From Chionis minor (lineage: Eukaryota > Chordata > Aves > Charadriiformes > Chionididae): a stretch of 64,000 nucleotides of DNA. Made by a program: the position numbers and the translations under genes. Under the pieces are notes generated by a model, which was not told the DNA's origin, did not search any database, and saw only the letters and a program-made list of their open reading frames with translations. Shown one piece after another: positions 34,612-51,788 of this stretch. The stretch is taken from positions 372,001 through 436,000 of the forward strand of contig VZSF01004760.1 of the NCBI GenBank assembly GCA_013398295.1. Direction: 5' to 3'. The first letter of the stretch is position 1, and every line of letters begins with the position of its first letter.

Positions 34612-37600
34612 TGTAGAAAAATGCTTGCAGCCTCTGCATCGGTACCCTGAGGAGTACCCCTGTTAATCACCTTGTGACAGTAATGTACTCACTAGGATAC
34701 CACCCAGACTTAGCAACCCTTAGCTTTTTAACCTTCCTGTCCTCTCAATATGATTTTGTTTACATCTCGGTCTTTTAATGCACTTTGAAGCAAAGAGGGC
34801 ATTACGGTGTCACCCACATCTCGTGGGCTTTGGGCTTTTTTTTTAAATTACAAGCAGCACCTCTATTCAAATGTTTGTGATACACGATGTCACGTTGTCC
34901 TCTAGACTGAGTTGAGGAAAGTAGAGCTGGTTGATCTGAGGAAAAGAACCCCACATCTTGCAGCGTGTACTCGCCTGGACGGGCTGTGGCTCAGTCTGGT
35001 TTATTCAGGGAAAAGACTCTTGGAGTGTGAAGTAACTTAGCGGCTGTGTTTGGAAACGCTTGTGGTGGCTGGCGGAATTAGCGTTTGGCCTTAGGTTGAT
35101 TTTATTTATTTTTTTTTTGTTTTCTGGATGGGTTCCTCTTTAGCAGCGCAGCCCACTGCAAGCACAACATCGGGTCACAGCAACTGAAATCTGTCTCCTT
35201 TATTTGACCGTTGCAAATTGCACTTGTGATGCAGATTAGGAGTATTCCACTCGCAGAACACAAACGGTGTTTTCTGTATACTGTATTTGTCCAAGTGTTG
35301 GATGTATGTGTAAAGTACATGTACATACAAAACCTACCCTGATCCTAAATATATATCAGAATATATTTAAAATATAAATTTAAGTATAGTATATGATAAT
35401 ATATCTTGTTTCCCAGAAGGGAGGATAAGAGGAATGTACTTCACTGATCACAGTAGGTTTAATTCTCCTAAGCTTTTGCATTTGGTGATGCAGAAAGCCT
35501 GTAACCACATAGGACGTTCTTCACTAGTGCTGCTTCCCAGAAATAACTGGATTAGTACAGAGTTAGTTCTTGTACTTCCCTCAGCATCAAAACAGCCGCT
35601 TGCCTTGGCTTTAACTGCAGAATCGGAATTAACGCTCAGTCCACGGGCGATGGATGTAGTACACAGTACAGTTTTCCAGCACAATAAGCCTGTGAGCGTA
35701 CTGGCTGTGTGTGACAATGGCACGTGCTTCCGTTAAATACCTGAGGTTAATATCTTCCACGTGTGTCTGGCGTGGGGGCCTGGCACCAGTTGCTTGTCTG
35801 AAGAGGAGAGTTTGCTCGCTCAGGTGATGATTTCATGTTGATCTTTAGGTGGGTTTGGGTGATGCACAGTTCAGGCTACAAGGTAGATTTTTATGCTGGC
35901 TGAATCGAAGGCCACAGGTGACAGCTTTTGCGTTACAGAATTAAGTGAAAAATTATATATGCAAATAACATGCTTTTATTCAATAGATTCTGCTATTGGC
36001 AGATAAATTTAAACACTGGCCTTCCTTCATCTCCCACTGTTCAGCTGAACAGTTCTAGCAGTGTGTCGATGCCATTTCCTTCCACTCGGACACTCAAAAC
36101 GAGTCGACTTGCCACCTTGTTTGTACAGCAATAACCGTGCAGTTTGTATTGTCCTTCGGGGTTACCAGAACATTAGCTAATCTTGTAAAAGGGTGTTCCT
36201 TTGCAACTGGGGGCTGTGTAAGGAAGCACGGATAATCTCTTCCCTGTTCCTTTCTCCGGCTAGAGGGCTTACGCAGTCACGGAGAAATACTTACAGGCAG
36301 AACTTTCACTTTATCTGGCTAAGGTGGAAGTGGACATTCTGGGTTTACTGCAGGTAACCCTGCAGGAAAATGGTGTGTTCTTTGATTCAGTTCCTATATC
36401 TGGTGCTTAGAATTTCCGAATATGTCAAGTAAAGTAGTAAATGCCAGGAGAGGTGTTCAGCCTCTTTCAAGCAGCGCACTGTCCCTGCCAAGCACTGTTC
36501 ACTGTACAAGGGAACCATTACCTCGATTCACGTATGCGGAAATGTACTGGTGAAGGTGTCAGTCATGCTTCAGAACTCTGTATCAACTTCCAAACGGTTT
36601 TTAAGCCTCTACTTGAATCCACATTAAACATAGAAGCCTGCTTTCCCCTGGCGTTGTCTTATTTTGTAGTCTCTTTGTGAGCTTTGGTGCAGCTGTACTG
36701 TGTCAAAAGCCTGGGAGTTGGGGATGCAGTCCCTGCAGAGTCAGGGGAAGAAATCCAAGCTCTGGAGTGTATTTCTTTGGTTCCGGAACCAAGAGCTGTG
36801 TGGGGCTCTTAGTGTGGGCTGGGGTTTACTCCTTTGAGTAAGAGCACAGCACAGAGCAGAATGCTTTGCCCTTTGCAATAATCCTTGCGCAATGTTTTAC
36901 GGAGGGTTTTGCTTCATTCCTGGGCCTTAGATTAGGCAGGGCATAAATTTCTTAAGGAAAGTGTCTGCTCTGTGGCCACTAAAATCTCTATGGGGTAAAC
37001 GCTCCCTCTGCGTGCGGCAGCGCGATTTTCAAATTTCTTGTGCTGAGCTGAGCTGCAGCAGAAGCCCGCAAGCAGGTTACACTGCGGGCAGCGCTGCCTG
37101 GTCGCTGCAACGCATTGGTTTGTGGAAGCGGAATCTGGTGGTCTGACTGTTCCAACACCGTTTCTGTTATCAGAGCCCCAGTGCGGGACGCTGCAGTCTT
37201 GTGTTCTCGGTTTTGCTGTTTTCGAGGAGTGACCGTGGAGGTTGGTTGACTCTTGCTGGCCACAGCGTTCAGGTGTGAGTTTGTCCGGAGTTTGAGTTCA
37301 CGTCCTACAGAAGCAGCATGCTGCAACGAGATGGTGACCTTCTACTGAAATAGCTCATTTTTGACTTACAGAAGGAAAGAGGGATTGCTCGTGCTTTGAT
37401 GATGAGAAACTCCAGGATGAGCTGCCCTCTTGGCTGAGTTTGGTCAGTCCTGGGTCATGTTTGATAGGAAAATGTCTAAAAGCTGTGTTTTCCCTTGATG
37501 GATACCATGTGAAGGAATTCTGTTGAGCTTTTCCTTGCCTCCATTCAGTTACATCCAGCTGGTAGGTCTCAAAACCACAAAGCTCTCCCGAGGGCTCCTG

Positions 37601-38325
37601 GACTGCTCAGGAAAACCATGGTCTGGCGACCTGGGATCTCTGTTCCCTGCGGGGCGTTTCTCATCACAGGACACAGGTGTTAGCACAAGTGCAGCTCCGG
37701 TCGTGGCAATGACTCTGCAGCCGCGATCCTTGTCCCTGGTATCCGGATGAAGCGAGGTCCGTAGGTGGAACACAAGCCCATCTGTGCAGCCAAGGCTCGC
37801 AGGGCAGCAGTCTGCGGCATAAACAGTTGGCTCCAGCCCATGGAGCTCCGGCAGCACAAAGTTCGTGTTGAAATGTAGAAATAACTGATGACAAGGGCAG
37901 GCTGCCACTTTTCTCTATTCACTGTCTCTCTTAATGAGACTTACCCCGTCCTGCTGTTGGGGCCTGCCAGCAGGGAGGGCTGACACAAAGCCCCTGATTG
38001 TCCTCCACCTGCCCCCCTCCAGCTGCCCGCAAGGTGAGCAGGAAGAGTGGTTTTACGCACTGACAGCATCGCTCGGCAGCCCTGGCTTTTACCCCCCCTT
38101 CCCTTCTCCTCTCCCCAGGTGGCAGCTCTAAGGTTTCACCCTCCCCGTAGCTCCGAGTTGAGGCGCTGCTGGCTGGGCAGCCCTTTGGCTGCAAGGGGGA
38201 CGTATTTACATTTTGCGAATGCACGCTTAGGTTTCCCGGGCGCGCCTGGAGTGGGGGATCATGCACAGTCTGGGTGTTGGCAGGCGGCAGAGCTGCAGGA
38301 GCGAGGTCCTCATCTGAAGCGGAGG
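34612..38325. other. PGP 3' UTR and intergenic sequence before BRICD5
   Basis: No exon is recognised here. The left part, through an AT-rich patch at about 35340-35410, is probably PGP 3' UTR, but I find no convincing AATAAA close to the stop codon. The right end becomes GC-richer near 38240-38325, just before the BRICD5 start, and may hold its promoter. Confidence 0.55.
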
Positions 38326-43152
<4,827 letters not shown>

Positions 43153-43339
43153 GTCCAGCAGCTGCGGATGCCCTCTCGCTGCCCTACATACTTGAACTGG
43201 ATTCCTGAAAAGCCTCTGATCTCAAAAAGGAAGGTAACATCTACAATATCCCCCCAAAGCTTCCTGATGATTTCATGCTGCAGTTCAGGAGGGTTTAGAA
43301 AAATAACAGGACTCTGCTCAGCACAGTCAGTACAGACAC

Positions 43340-43345
43340 TTTATT
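43340..43345 (-). promoter_or_regulatory. MLST8: MLST8 polyadenylation signal
   Basis: AATAAA on the minus strand, about 625 bases past the MLST8 stop. It is the first canonical hexamer found downstream. It places the MLST8 3' end near 43320, inside the BRICD5 3' UTR. Confidence 0.6.
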
Positions 43346-43531
43346 TGCAGCTGTGCTCCAGGGCTGCATCTTGTACGTAGGTATTAGGAGATCCAGGCCT
43401 AGAGGAATCACGTGGAGTAGCTAGTGTTTTATGGCTACATGCCCTGTTCAACACAAGGTTATTAAATTTGTTGGGGGTGGTTGGCTTTATAAGACTGCAG
43501 CTCTCCAAGTAAGTCTGTGAAGTACACTTTG

Positions 43532-43537
43532 AATAAA
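43532..43537 (+). promoter_or_regulatory. BRICD5: BRICD5 polyadenylation signal
   Basis: AATAAA on the plus strand, 380 bases past the BRICD5 stop. An ATTAAA at about 43461 is an alternative. Cleavage near 43555 would overlap the MLST8 transcript. Confidence 0.6.
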
Positions 43538-43968
43538 GGGATTGCAAAACGAGAAAACAGCTGCCTTTCCTCTCTTTGCTCAGCCTGTTCCATCATTTAG
43601 AAAGGCTGGGTTGTTTTTTTTTTCCACTTTGGGGTACAAGAATATCACAAAGCTGTAAGCAGCTGATGCCACAGGGATTCCTCCAGCTGAACCATAGCCA
43701 GCTCCCTTCAGTGGGATTGTGTCTCCCTCTCCCATTCCCTTTGGTCCAAGTGGCCTCCGTTAGAGGCCACACACGTTTCGGTAATGATCTGCTCGGAGCT
43801 GCAGCCTGGTCTCACTCCCAGCAGATGCAGCCGATTCTGCCAGAGAACAAGCCCTCTCCGTCAGAGGAGAGAGTGGTTACAAGTGCGTGTCTCGGGCTCC
43901 GGAGAGTGTCCTTGCCATTGCAAGACAAGGGAAAACAAGCAGAGGTCCTTTCCTTCCACGCGTGACCG

Positions 43969-46900
43969 TTAGCCCAACACGCTGTCATTGAAAGCAAGGC
44001 AGACGACTGCTTTCTGGTGGCCGCTGTATTCCCTCTTGATCTCTCCGGTCTCCACACACCAAAGTCTGGCCAAGTTATCTGAGGAGGCTGGAAAAGAAAG
44101 TGAAGAGAGGAGTGGGATATATGGCGTTAGCCTTTAAACTTTCATTTTATTGTTCTAAGACAAGACAGACTTCCTTCATCCAACACCACTATTAGAGCTG
44201 TTGATGACAGGTAAGGGAGCTGAGCAGAGCAAACAGTGCATTTCTGTATTACGTGAGGTTTTAATTATTTCAGAGAGAAGTTACTGTGGAAATTACAACA
44301 TAGGTATTTTGAAGGGACCATCACACTGAGTACTGCAAGCAGCACTGCCTCTTTTATCTCACAAACTGCACACAGGAAGATAATCTCTCCAGTTTAAACA
44401 GATGCCCTATTGCAGCATGGGCAAAATGCTTCAGGGAGTCAGTAGACTGCGCTGCAGGCGCAAGGCTGGGTGCTCTCTCCTCACATGCACTGGTGCACGA
44501 GGGTTTGGCGATGACCCAGGCAGAGAAACCGCTAAGTCCGGTTGCTAGTGCAGGGCCCTGGCACAGCCCAAATCAAGTGGTGGGCCAAGGGCAGGAGGGC
44601 AGGAGGGCAGCAGTGCCTCACCTGTAACGATGTACTGGGAGTCCCCGGAGAACGCACAGTCCCACATCCAGCCCCGAGACGTTTCCCCTGGGTTATTACT
44701 CTTGATGCTGAGCTCTGTCATCAGAGAGAAGTTTGACGTCCTCCAGATCTTACATGTCTGATCTGCAGAACATGTAGCCAAGAGCCTGCAAGGAAGAGAC
44801 ATGTGAAGGCAACCTCATTAGTCATGCTGTACACCTGAGGGACTGGAACAGTAATCAACTGGAGACCTGCATTCACTGTAATCAGATTTCTTTACACCTA
44901 TATCATCTGCCTTGTGAGATTCAAGCTGAACAGATCCGGTGAAGGAGTACACCACGTTCACCACTTTTCTCCCAGAGATCAGCCATTCAATTCCAGCTGT
45001 AAGAACAGCTTGTGGCTGCAAAGCTTGCTGAAATCATGGAGTAATAGGCTGGGACGCCACTGACAGCAACCCAGTCCCAGTGTGTCCCGTGTCTCCTGTC
45101 CTGCTCCTCCCTGGAGCACCTGCATGGTCCCATGTGGAACCAGCATCAGCCAAGAGCTGGAGGCAGAGCTGGTCTCTGCCTGCCCAGAAAGGTAGGTGAG
45201 GGGCTGGCACACACTCACGTGGAGTCAGGGCTGAACTTGCACTGAAGGGCATAGCGGTTGTGCGCTGGGATCTTGGTCTTGGGGATCAGCTGGGTCACCT
45301 CCTCTCCGATGCCGCCTGTCAGGTTCCACACGTAGCAATTTCCCTGTGGCGAGACAGGGGGATGCGTGCCCAGGGTGGCGGTCACCCACCCAAAAGCAGC
45401 CCGGACTTTCCCTGTCCGACCCCAGCACAGCCAAGCTGCAGGCAAAGCCAGTACATGCAAACCATCTGCCTCTGCCCACCGGAGGCACAGCCCAGCAGCT
45501 GCCGGAGCACCGTAAATCCCATCCCACGTCTGAGGCCGTTGGAGCTCACCGAGCTGTTGACAGCTGCCATGTAACTGGCATCGGGGTCAATGTGAACTGA
45601 ATTCACGGAAACTTCGGGCTCTGGAATCAGCTGCTCGTTGTGGTCTGTCTTCAGGTCCCAGATGTGAATGGCACCACTCTGATCACCCACAATTAGCTCT
45701 GCCTGCAAGAAAACAGCAGCCTCATCTCTCTGAGGAGAACCCTGCAAGCACCACGTGGAGCCTTGCTCTGGTTTTAAGCATCAGGGTCCTGTTCTGCCTA
45801 ATTATTCCCCAGCACGGGGCTGTTTCAGAGCTCCAGCAGCCTGCCGACCGCCCCTGTATGCCGAGAGCAAGCAGAGTACTAATCTCACATTACATTCTGC
45901 AAAAAGGTTGTTTACCTTTACAGAAGTGTTTGCTAATTTTATAAACCCCAGAGCAGACAGCAGCTGCCTGATTTCCAAAACCGTTGCACAGCTACAGCTC
46001 CAAACAACATCCACGGAAGCCAAATGAGTGTCAGCACGTCTGAGAAGCAGGCATTAAGATGCAAGTTGGCCAGTGAACAACTGAAGCACTCAAGAGTGTA
46101 CAGATACCTGAACAACACGAGCCTAAATGGGTTTTTCTCTCTCTCCCTCCCCTTCTCAGGGGAAGGACAAGAGCCAGCTGAAGGGCAGGAGTTCTGGCTC
46201 CGATGCCGTGGCCAGACCAGCAGATAATGCTGGCGGCTCTCCACTAAAACCAGGGCTTTTATCGACAGTCTTGCGCCGTCTATAATTTTAGCAGAATCCC
46301 TAGAGGAGATCAGGTCATCGGGCGCAGCTAATCTTGTACCTGTGATCAAAAGCTTGTTTCTGAGGAAGACAATCATCGCTCGATATATTTAGCTGACTGC
46401 ACAGTGCAGAAGCATTTTCTGGACACCTCAATCCTTAGCCCCCTCTTAGCAGGTGTAAATGCAATTGCTAAAGCTGTCATGGCTTCACCCAGGCCGTGAG
46501 AAATCTCTCTCAGATAACTGGATCAGCATCGCTGCAGCAAGGGATTGCACAGTGATGAGGCTATCTGAATAAATACTGCCACCTTTGGACTAATTTACTG
46601 TGTTCTGCTCACAAACCAGCACTTCTCCTGCAACTCAGCAGCATCTTGGTTAGTGATTATCTCACAGGTAGTACGTATGTACAACAGTATTTGTTCTTAA
46701 CATAATACATTCTCACAGCACTGGCACTATAGGAGCATCAGCAGCATTTGGGTAAAGTCTGGTCCAAATAATTGATCTCAAATCTGGTCTGAAATGCTGG
46801 ACTTGCAAAATTAAACCTTGCAAGATCAAACGCACAAAGAAACATTTCTGTTACTCAGCTTTTTAAAAGGTTTGCACTGCCACATCTGCAATCAAACCCT

Positions 46901-48274
46901 GCAGCACTATGAATACAAAATGGACCAGACGGGTTATTAACACTGCAATGATACGTATTGATTTTCACCGCCGTTCCCTCTAATGCACCGCGCTCCCTTT
47001 CAGCCTCCTTTCCCAAGCCCCAGCCATCCCCCTGTTTATCTGCAGCTTCTGAACCGACTGGCAAACCTCAAGCAAATCTGACAGAAGTCCTGAAGGTACC
47101 GGGGGCCACAGGCGCCGAGATGCTTTTTCTTGGCAGCGGTGCCACCCTCAAGCTTCCCAGCCCACCCTGCCACCACCAGTTCCACTCCCATCACATCCCC
47201 TTGGTACTGATCTTGGGACAGAGAGGACCCCAAAGAAGTGTCCCCTTCCTACGGGACGAGAGGCTCAGTGCAGCCTCTACGCTCTCTCTTTGCAACAGCA
47301 GGCAGGTAATTAGCACAAATGCTCTAGCTGGCAAATGAGCTCAGCAGAGACAGCCCCCAGGCTGCGGCATGGACGCCTGCTGCAGGAACAACGCGAGCCT
47401 GCGGTACCTGCTTGCTCCCAGTGCCGCTGCCTGGGGACATCTGCTCCACCACACAAAGCAACGTTGGCTTTCCCTGGGCAGACAGAGGGACTGTGCGTCC
47501 ATCCTGCCGGCTCTCGTGATGCATGGGCTGTGTTCCCACACCGACCCAAAGCTACCGGCAGTGGCCACTCAGTGAGGGAGCCGGCAAACAGGTAGCCTGG
47601 GTGAGGGAAGCCGGCTGCGGCTTGTCCAGCACTGCCACCAAGAGCTCGTGGGTCTGTGCCACCAGGAATGCCACCCTCCCCTGACAGCACTCAGATTTTT
47701 TGCCACATCTGCCAGTAGAAAACTCAGCAGCCCCTCAGGTTTACCTGGAGGAGCCACAGCAAAGCATGAGCTGGGAATCTGCTGAGGAGCCGGTGCTCAC
47801 CTGGTTGGGGTGCAGGCAGACGCAGTTAATAGGAGCGTTCACCTGGAAAATCCGCTGACACTGCAGGTTACGAGACCTGCAACAAAACAGGAAGAAAGGG
47901 GCATGTTTAAGGGCATGCAGTCAGCTCCGTCACCCGGGGTGCTGCTGGAGCGGGACACCGCCGCCTCTGCCCACCTCAGGTCCCAGATCCTGGCCATGCA
48001 GTCCTCCCCGCCCGTGTACATCCACCGCCCGTCCTCGTGGAAGCCCACGGAGGTGATGTTCTTGCTCACGCCATCGTAGTTAATGACGGGGTTGGGGTTG
48101 TTGGAGTTGAGGTCATACATGCGGATGTGCTGGTAGCCTGTAGCAACGACCGGGCAAGGGATGACTGCCGTGCCGGTGCCCGGTGCCGGTGGCCGGGGCA
48201 GCGGGGTGCCGGGCGGGCTCACCTGCGGCAGCGATCATGCTGCGGTCCGGCGTGATCTCCAGCGCGTTCACCTG
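43969..48274 (-). CDS. MLST8: MLST8 (GbetaL), WD40 subunit of mTORC1/mTORC2 (first coding exon in gap)
   Basis: MLST8 is a seven-bladed WD40 propeller that binds the mTOR kinase domain in both mTOR complexes. Exons on the minus strand are 48223-48274, 47975-48137, 47801-47876, 45550-45702, 45219-45343, 44622-44785 and 43969-44087. Phases agree throughout. They encode 283 residues, matching human MLST8 from about residue 44 to its end at 326. WD motifs seen include ARIWDL (exon 2), [15 protein letters not shown] (exon 4), CYVWNLTGG (exon 5), [11 protein letters not shown] (exon 6) and ARLWCVETG (exon 7). The protein ends [10 protein letters not shown]. The N-terminal blade with the start codon is missing and is expected in the N run to the right. 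The exon starting at 48274 has a CAGCAG tandem acceptor. Confidence 0.97.
45703..47800. other. MLST8 intron
   Basis: A 2.1 kb intron between the exons at 47801-47876 and 45550-45702. I see no exon or mobile element. The middle part (about 46380-46960) is AT-richer than its surroundings. Confidence 0.7.
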
Positions 48275-49190
48275 CTGCAGGTGCCCGTTAAGGTCGGTAA
48301 GAAGCAGCAGGCGGGACCCCACCGGTGAGACGGGACGGGGTGCTGCCAGCCGTGGGGTGGGGGGGCACCGCGCTAACGGGGCTGNNNNNNNNNNNNNNNN
48401 NNNNNNNNNNNNNNNNNNNNNNNNNNNNNNNNNNNNNNNNNNNNNNNNNNNNNNNNNNNNNNNNNNNNNNNNNNNNNNNNNNNNNNNNNNNNNNNNNNNN
48501 NNNNNNNNNNNNNNNNNNNNNNNNNNNNNNNNNNNNNNNNNNNNNNNNNNNNNNNNNNNNNNNNNNNNNNNNNNNNNNNNNNNNNNNNNNNNNNNNNNNN
48601 NNNNNNNNNNNNNNNNNNNNNNNNNNNNNNNNNNNNNNNNNNNNNNNNNNNNNNNNNNNNNNNNNNNNNNNNNNNNNNNNNNNNNNNNNNNNNNNNNNNN
48701 NNNNNNNNNNNNNNNNNNNNNNNNNNNNNNNNNNNNNNNNNNNNNNNNNNNNNNNNNNNNNNNNNNNNNNNNNNNNNNNNNNNNNNNNNNNNNNNNNNNN
48801 NNNNNNNNNNNNNNNNNNNNNNNNNNNNNNNNNNNNNNNNNNNNNNNNNNNNNNNNNNNNNNNNNNNNNNNNNNNNNNNNNNNNNNNNNNNNNNNNNNNN
48901 NNNNNNNNNNNNNNNNNNNNNNNNNNNNNNNNNNNNNNNNNNNNNNNNACGTGTGGCACGGTCCCCGCCCTGCCGTTGCCGCCCCGCTGTGCACGGCGGG
49001 GAGCGGGGACCGCAGCATCCCTCCTGCCTCGCCGCTCGGCCCCGCACCGCACCGCACCGCCGCAGCGCCCGCCGCACCGGCACCGGCGCTTCCCGGGCCC
49101 TTTAAGAGCGGAGCGGCGGCGGCGGCGGTCCGTGCCCGCGCCCGCTCCCGGCGGTGCCCGCGGCAGCCCCGCACCTGCCGGTAAGGGCCG
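48170..49190. promoter_or_regulatory. CpG island, probable bidirectional MLST8 / hexosaminidase D-like promoter, with gap
   Basis: GC-rich sequence surrounds the N run. MLST8 must start in or next to it on the minus strand. On the plus side a GCACCTGCCG|GTAAGG donor at 49181 could end a non-coding first exon of the hexosaminidase D-like gene, whose coding exon at 53876 has an upstream acceptor. No TATA box is evident. Confidence 0.65.
48385..48948. other. Assembly gap (564 N)
   Basis: Unresolved sequence in the CpG island. It probably holds the first MLST8 coding exon (about 43 residues) and the core promoter. Confidence 0.99.
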
Positions 49191-49197
49191 GGGGAGC

Positions 49198-49345
49198 CGG
49201 GGATGCTCGGGGCCGCAGAGGGGATGGGGGATGCAGGGATGGCCGGGATACCTGGTGCCGCAGGGATGCTCGGAGGGATGCCGGGATGCCCGGTGCCGCA
49301 GGGATGCCCGGTGCCACAGTGGGCACCGGTGCCGCAGGGATGCCC
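49198..49345. repeat. Degenerate GC-rich minisatellite
   Basis: Repeated variants of GGTGCCGCAGGGATGCCC and GGGATGC-type units occur eight or more times with irregular spacing just downstream of the candidate first exon. There is no coding sense. Confidence 0.6.
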
Positions 49346-51788
49346 AGCGGAACCTGCAGGGTGCTGTGGGCTGTGGGGATGCCCCAGGGGTACCCGTGGG
49401 GATGTGGGGTGCCCCAGACTTGCGGGTGGTGCCCCCGGCAGCACAGTGGGGTGGAGGGGGGTGCAGAAAGCTCCCCCCTCCCTGTGCCCGAGCGCTGTCC
49501 CCTGTGTGCCACAGCGTCCCGGGGTGGGGACAGGGGCCACCTCTGCCCGGGGACCGGGGGAGCAGCCCCCTCCTTCTGCCGTGGGGGCTGTAGCCCTGGG
49601 AGGGGGGGGGGTCCACAGCCTCCCCACGCAGGAGCCTCCAGCCGTGGGGCTGCAGTGCTGTGCCCCCTGGCAAGGGGCAGCGCATCCCATGGGGGAGATG
49701 TGGGCTGGGTGCGAGGGACAGGGATGGTCTCGGCTGAGCTGGCGGAGGAAGGCTCTGGAAGCGTATGAACGTGCGTGTGAGCGTGCACAGGAGTGTGCAC
49801 GGAGCAGCGTCACTCTTCCCACGGCCGCACCATCGTGCGCACTGACAGGAGCGAGGGTTTGGCATGGCAACGGCTGGGGAATGCTGGAGCGGGTGGTGGG
49901 CAGCCGGGCAGCACCCAAAACCCTGTGGCAGCACCCGAAACCCTCCCTACTGGCCCAAGGGCTGCAGTCGGCAGCTGCCACCCCGCAGGCAGCCTGGGCA
50001 CTTGGCTCTGTCCTCCCCATGGCCCTGCTCTCTCCAGGCTCAGCTTTGGACTTGCTTCCATTCTCCTCTCCTTGGGAAGGTAAGTGGGGAGCTGAGCTGG
50101 TTTTGGGGACCTGAGAGCAAAACCCACATGGGCTGCGTGGAGGCGGGGAGGGAGGGGGGAGTGTCCGGCCCCCGCCTCACATGGCAGCTAGTGAGAGGGT
50201 TGAGCCAGGCTGACCAGTTACGAGGAGCCGTGGGCTCTTCCCAGCCTTCGGGGGACTGTGCCAGCAGGGTTGGCAGCAGAAGATGTCACGTTAATAAATA
50301 TAGTGGGTGCTAGCGGCGAGATGCTGTGTTAAAGCAGCGGCATCAATCAGCTGAGCGCTCGCTGTGAAGGGATCTCCCGTTGGCACAGGAGCACGGAGTC
50401 GCTGTGCCCCCACCGCCGGCGTGCGCCTGTCCCGCCTGCCCTCGCCTGGGCTCTGCCAGGGAGGCTCAAACCCTGGAAGCCTGTTCCCTATTTAAATAAG
50501 ATAACATATATTAAAAACGCCAAATCTTGGCGAGCTGACAGTGTCTGTCTAAATATTTATCCCTGTTCTGATCAGGCGCTGTGTTCCCATGACAGCGCGA
50601 TTAGCACTTTGCATAGTTGTGACCTTCCTGGGTGCTGGGCTCCCCATGCCTGCCTGCCCCGTGCCCGGGGGGCTGTGGAGCTCCCCTCTCTTCCACTGCA
50701 CCTGGCAGAGGCGAGCCCTGGACTGGCAGCCATTCCCAGCCTGGCACATCCCTGCTGGGCTGTGCTGGAGCTGCCAAGAGCATCCAGGACTGGGCAGGAT
50801 GGAAACGCAGCTGGGACGGGCAGGGCAGGGAGCGGGTGCTGCGTTTGTCCCCTGCAGCACAGGAGGTGCAGCGCTGAGCACCAGAGACGTTTTTCGTGCA
50901 GGATCATGAATGAAGGGGACAACACCGGCATGACCTACCCCAAAACAGGCTCCTGCCCTGCCTCCTGTGCGTGAGCACAGCGAGACTGGGTACCTGTGGG
51001 TACCAGGCGATGGGGATGGAACAGGGATGCTCCAGCTTCCTCCCGCATAGTGCTGCCCTGCCCCGCAAAGTGGCCTTGCTGGGGCCACGTCCCACGCTGG
51101 CTCTGCGGGACATGCCAGGGTCCTGACCGTGACGCCTGCCCTGTGCCCCGTGGCAGCGTGCAGGGGCAGCGTGTCGGGAGGGATTAGGGCTGTGTCTAGT
51201 AAAAGGACTAATTCAGAGCCGGAGGCGCGAGGCGGCTTAGCGCAGCTCTCCCCTAGTGCCACTGCTCTGGCAACGCAAACAAAACCCTCGCGATCAGCTG
51301 AGCTGCTTGTGCACCGGCAGCAGCCAAAATCTGCTTTTCGGTTCCCAAATCTGGCAACACTGAATTTAACCCTAAACTTCAGCTTGTCTGGGTGGCAACT
51401 CACCAAATGGACTGGTGGCAGCTGCCCCGGTGCTCGCAGTGGTTGCTGGGCTGGGGGGCTGCCTGGGGGTGTTGATGTTCAGCCCCATCCCTGCCTTGCC
51501 ACACACATCAGAGTTCGCAAAAAAGGAGAGAAAAAGGGGCAGAATTCATCCTGGCGCTTCTTGTGTGCAGCTTCCAGGAGGATTCATGCCACCTCCTGCT
51601 TGTGCTGTGGGGACCACGGGAGATGTGCTGCGCACAGCGGGGTGGCTGTGAGCTCCTAGGGTGGGAGCAGCCATTGCCACCGGTCCCTTGTCACCTGGGA
51701 GCAGTGCTGCGGGCGAGGAGGAGCCCGAGGGGGCTGCAGGAGCAGGGGACACAGGGTGTGCTTGGCGTTCCCCCCCTGTGGTGCTTTC

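Noticed and set aside
45382..45747. 121-codon open frame extending past the MLST8 exon at 45550-45702
   Set aside because: The exon ends at a GTGAGC donor, and the following residues are intron translation with no WD40 match.
49203..50114. Open frame of about 300 codons on the plus strand after the MLST8 gap
   Set aside because: It reads through a minisatellite and shows low-complexity G/P/A/C-rich peptide with no family match.
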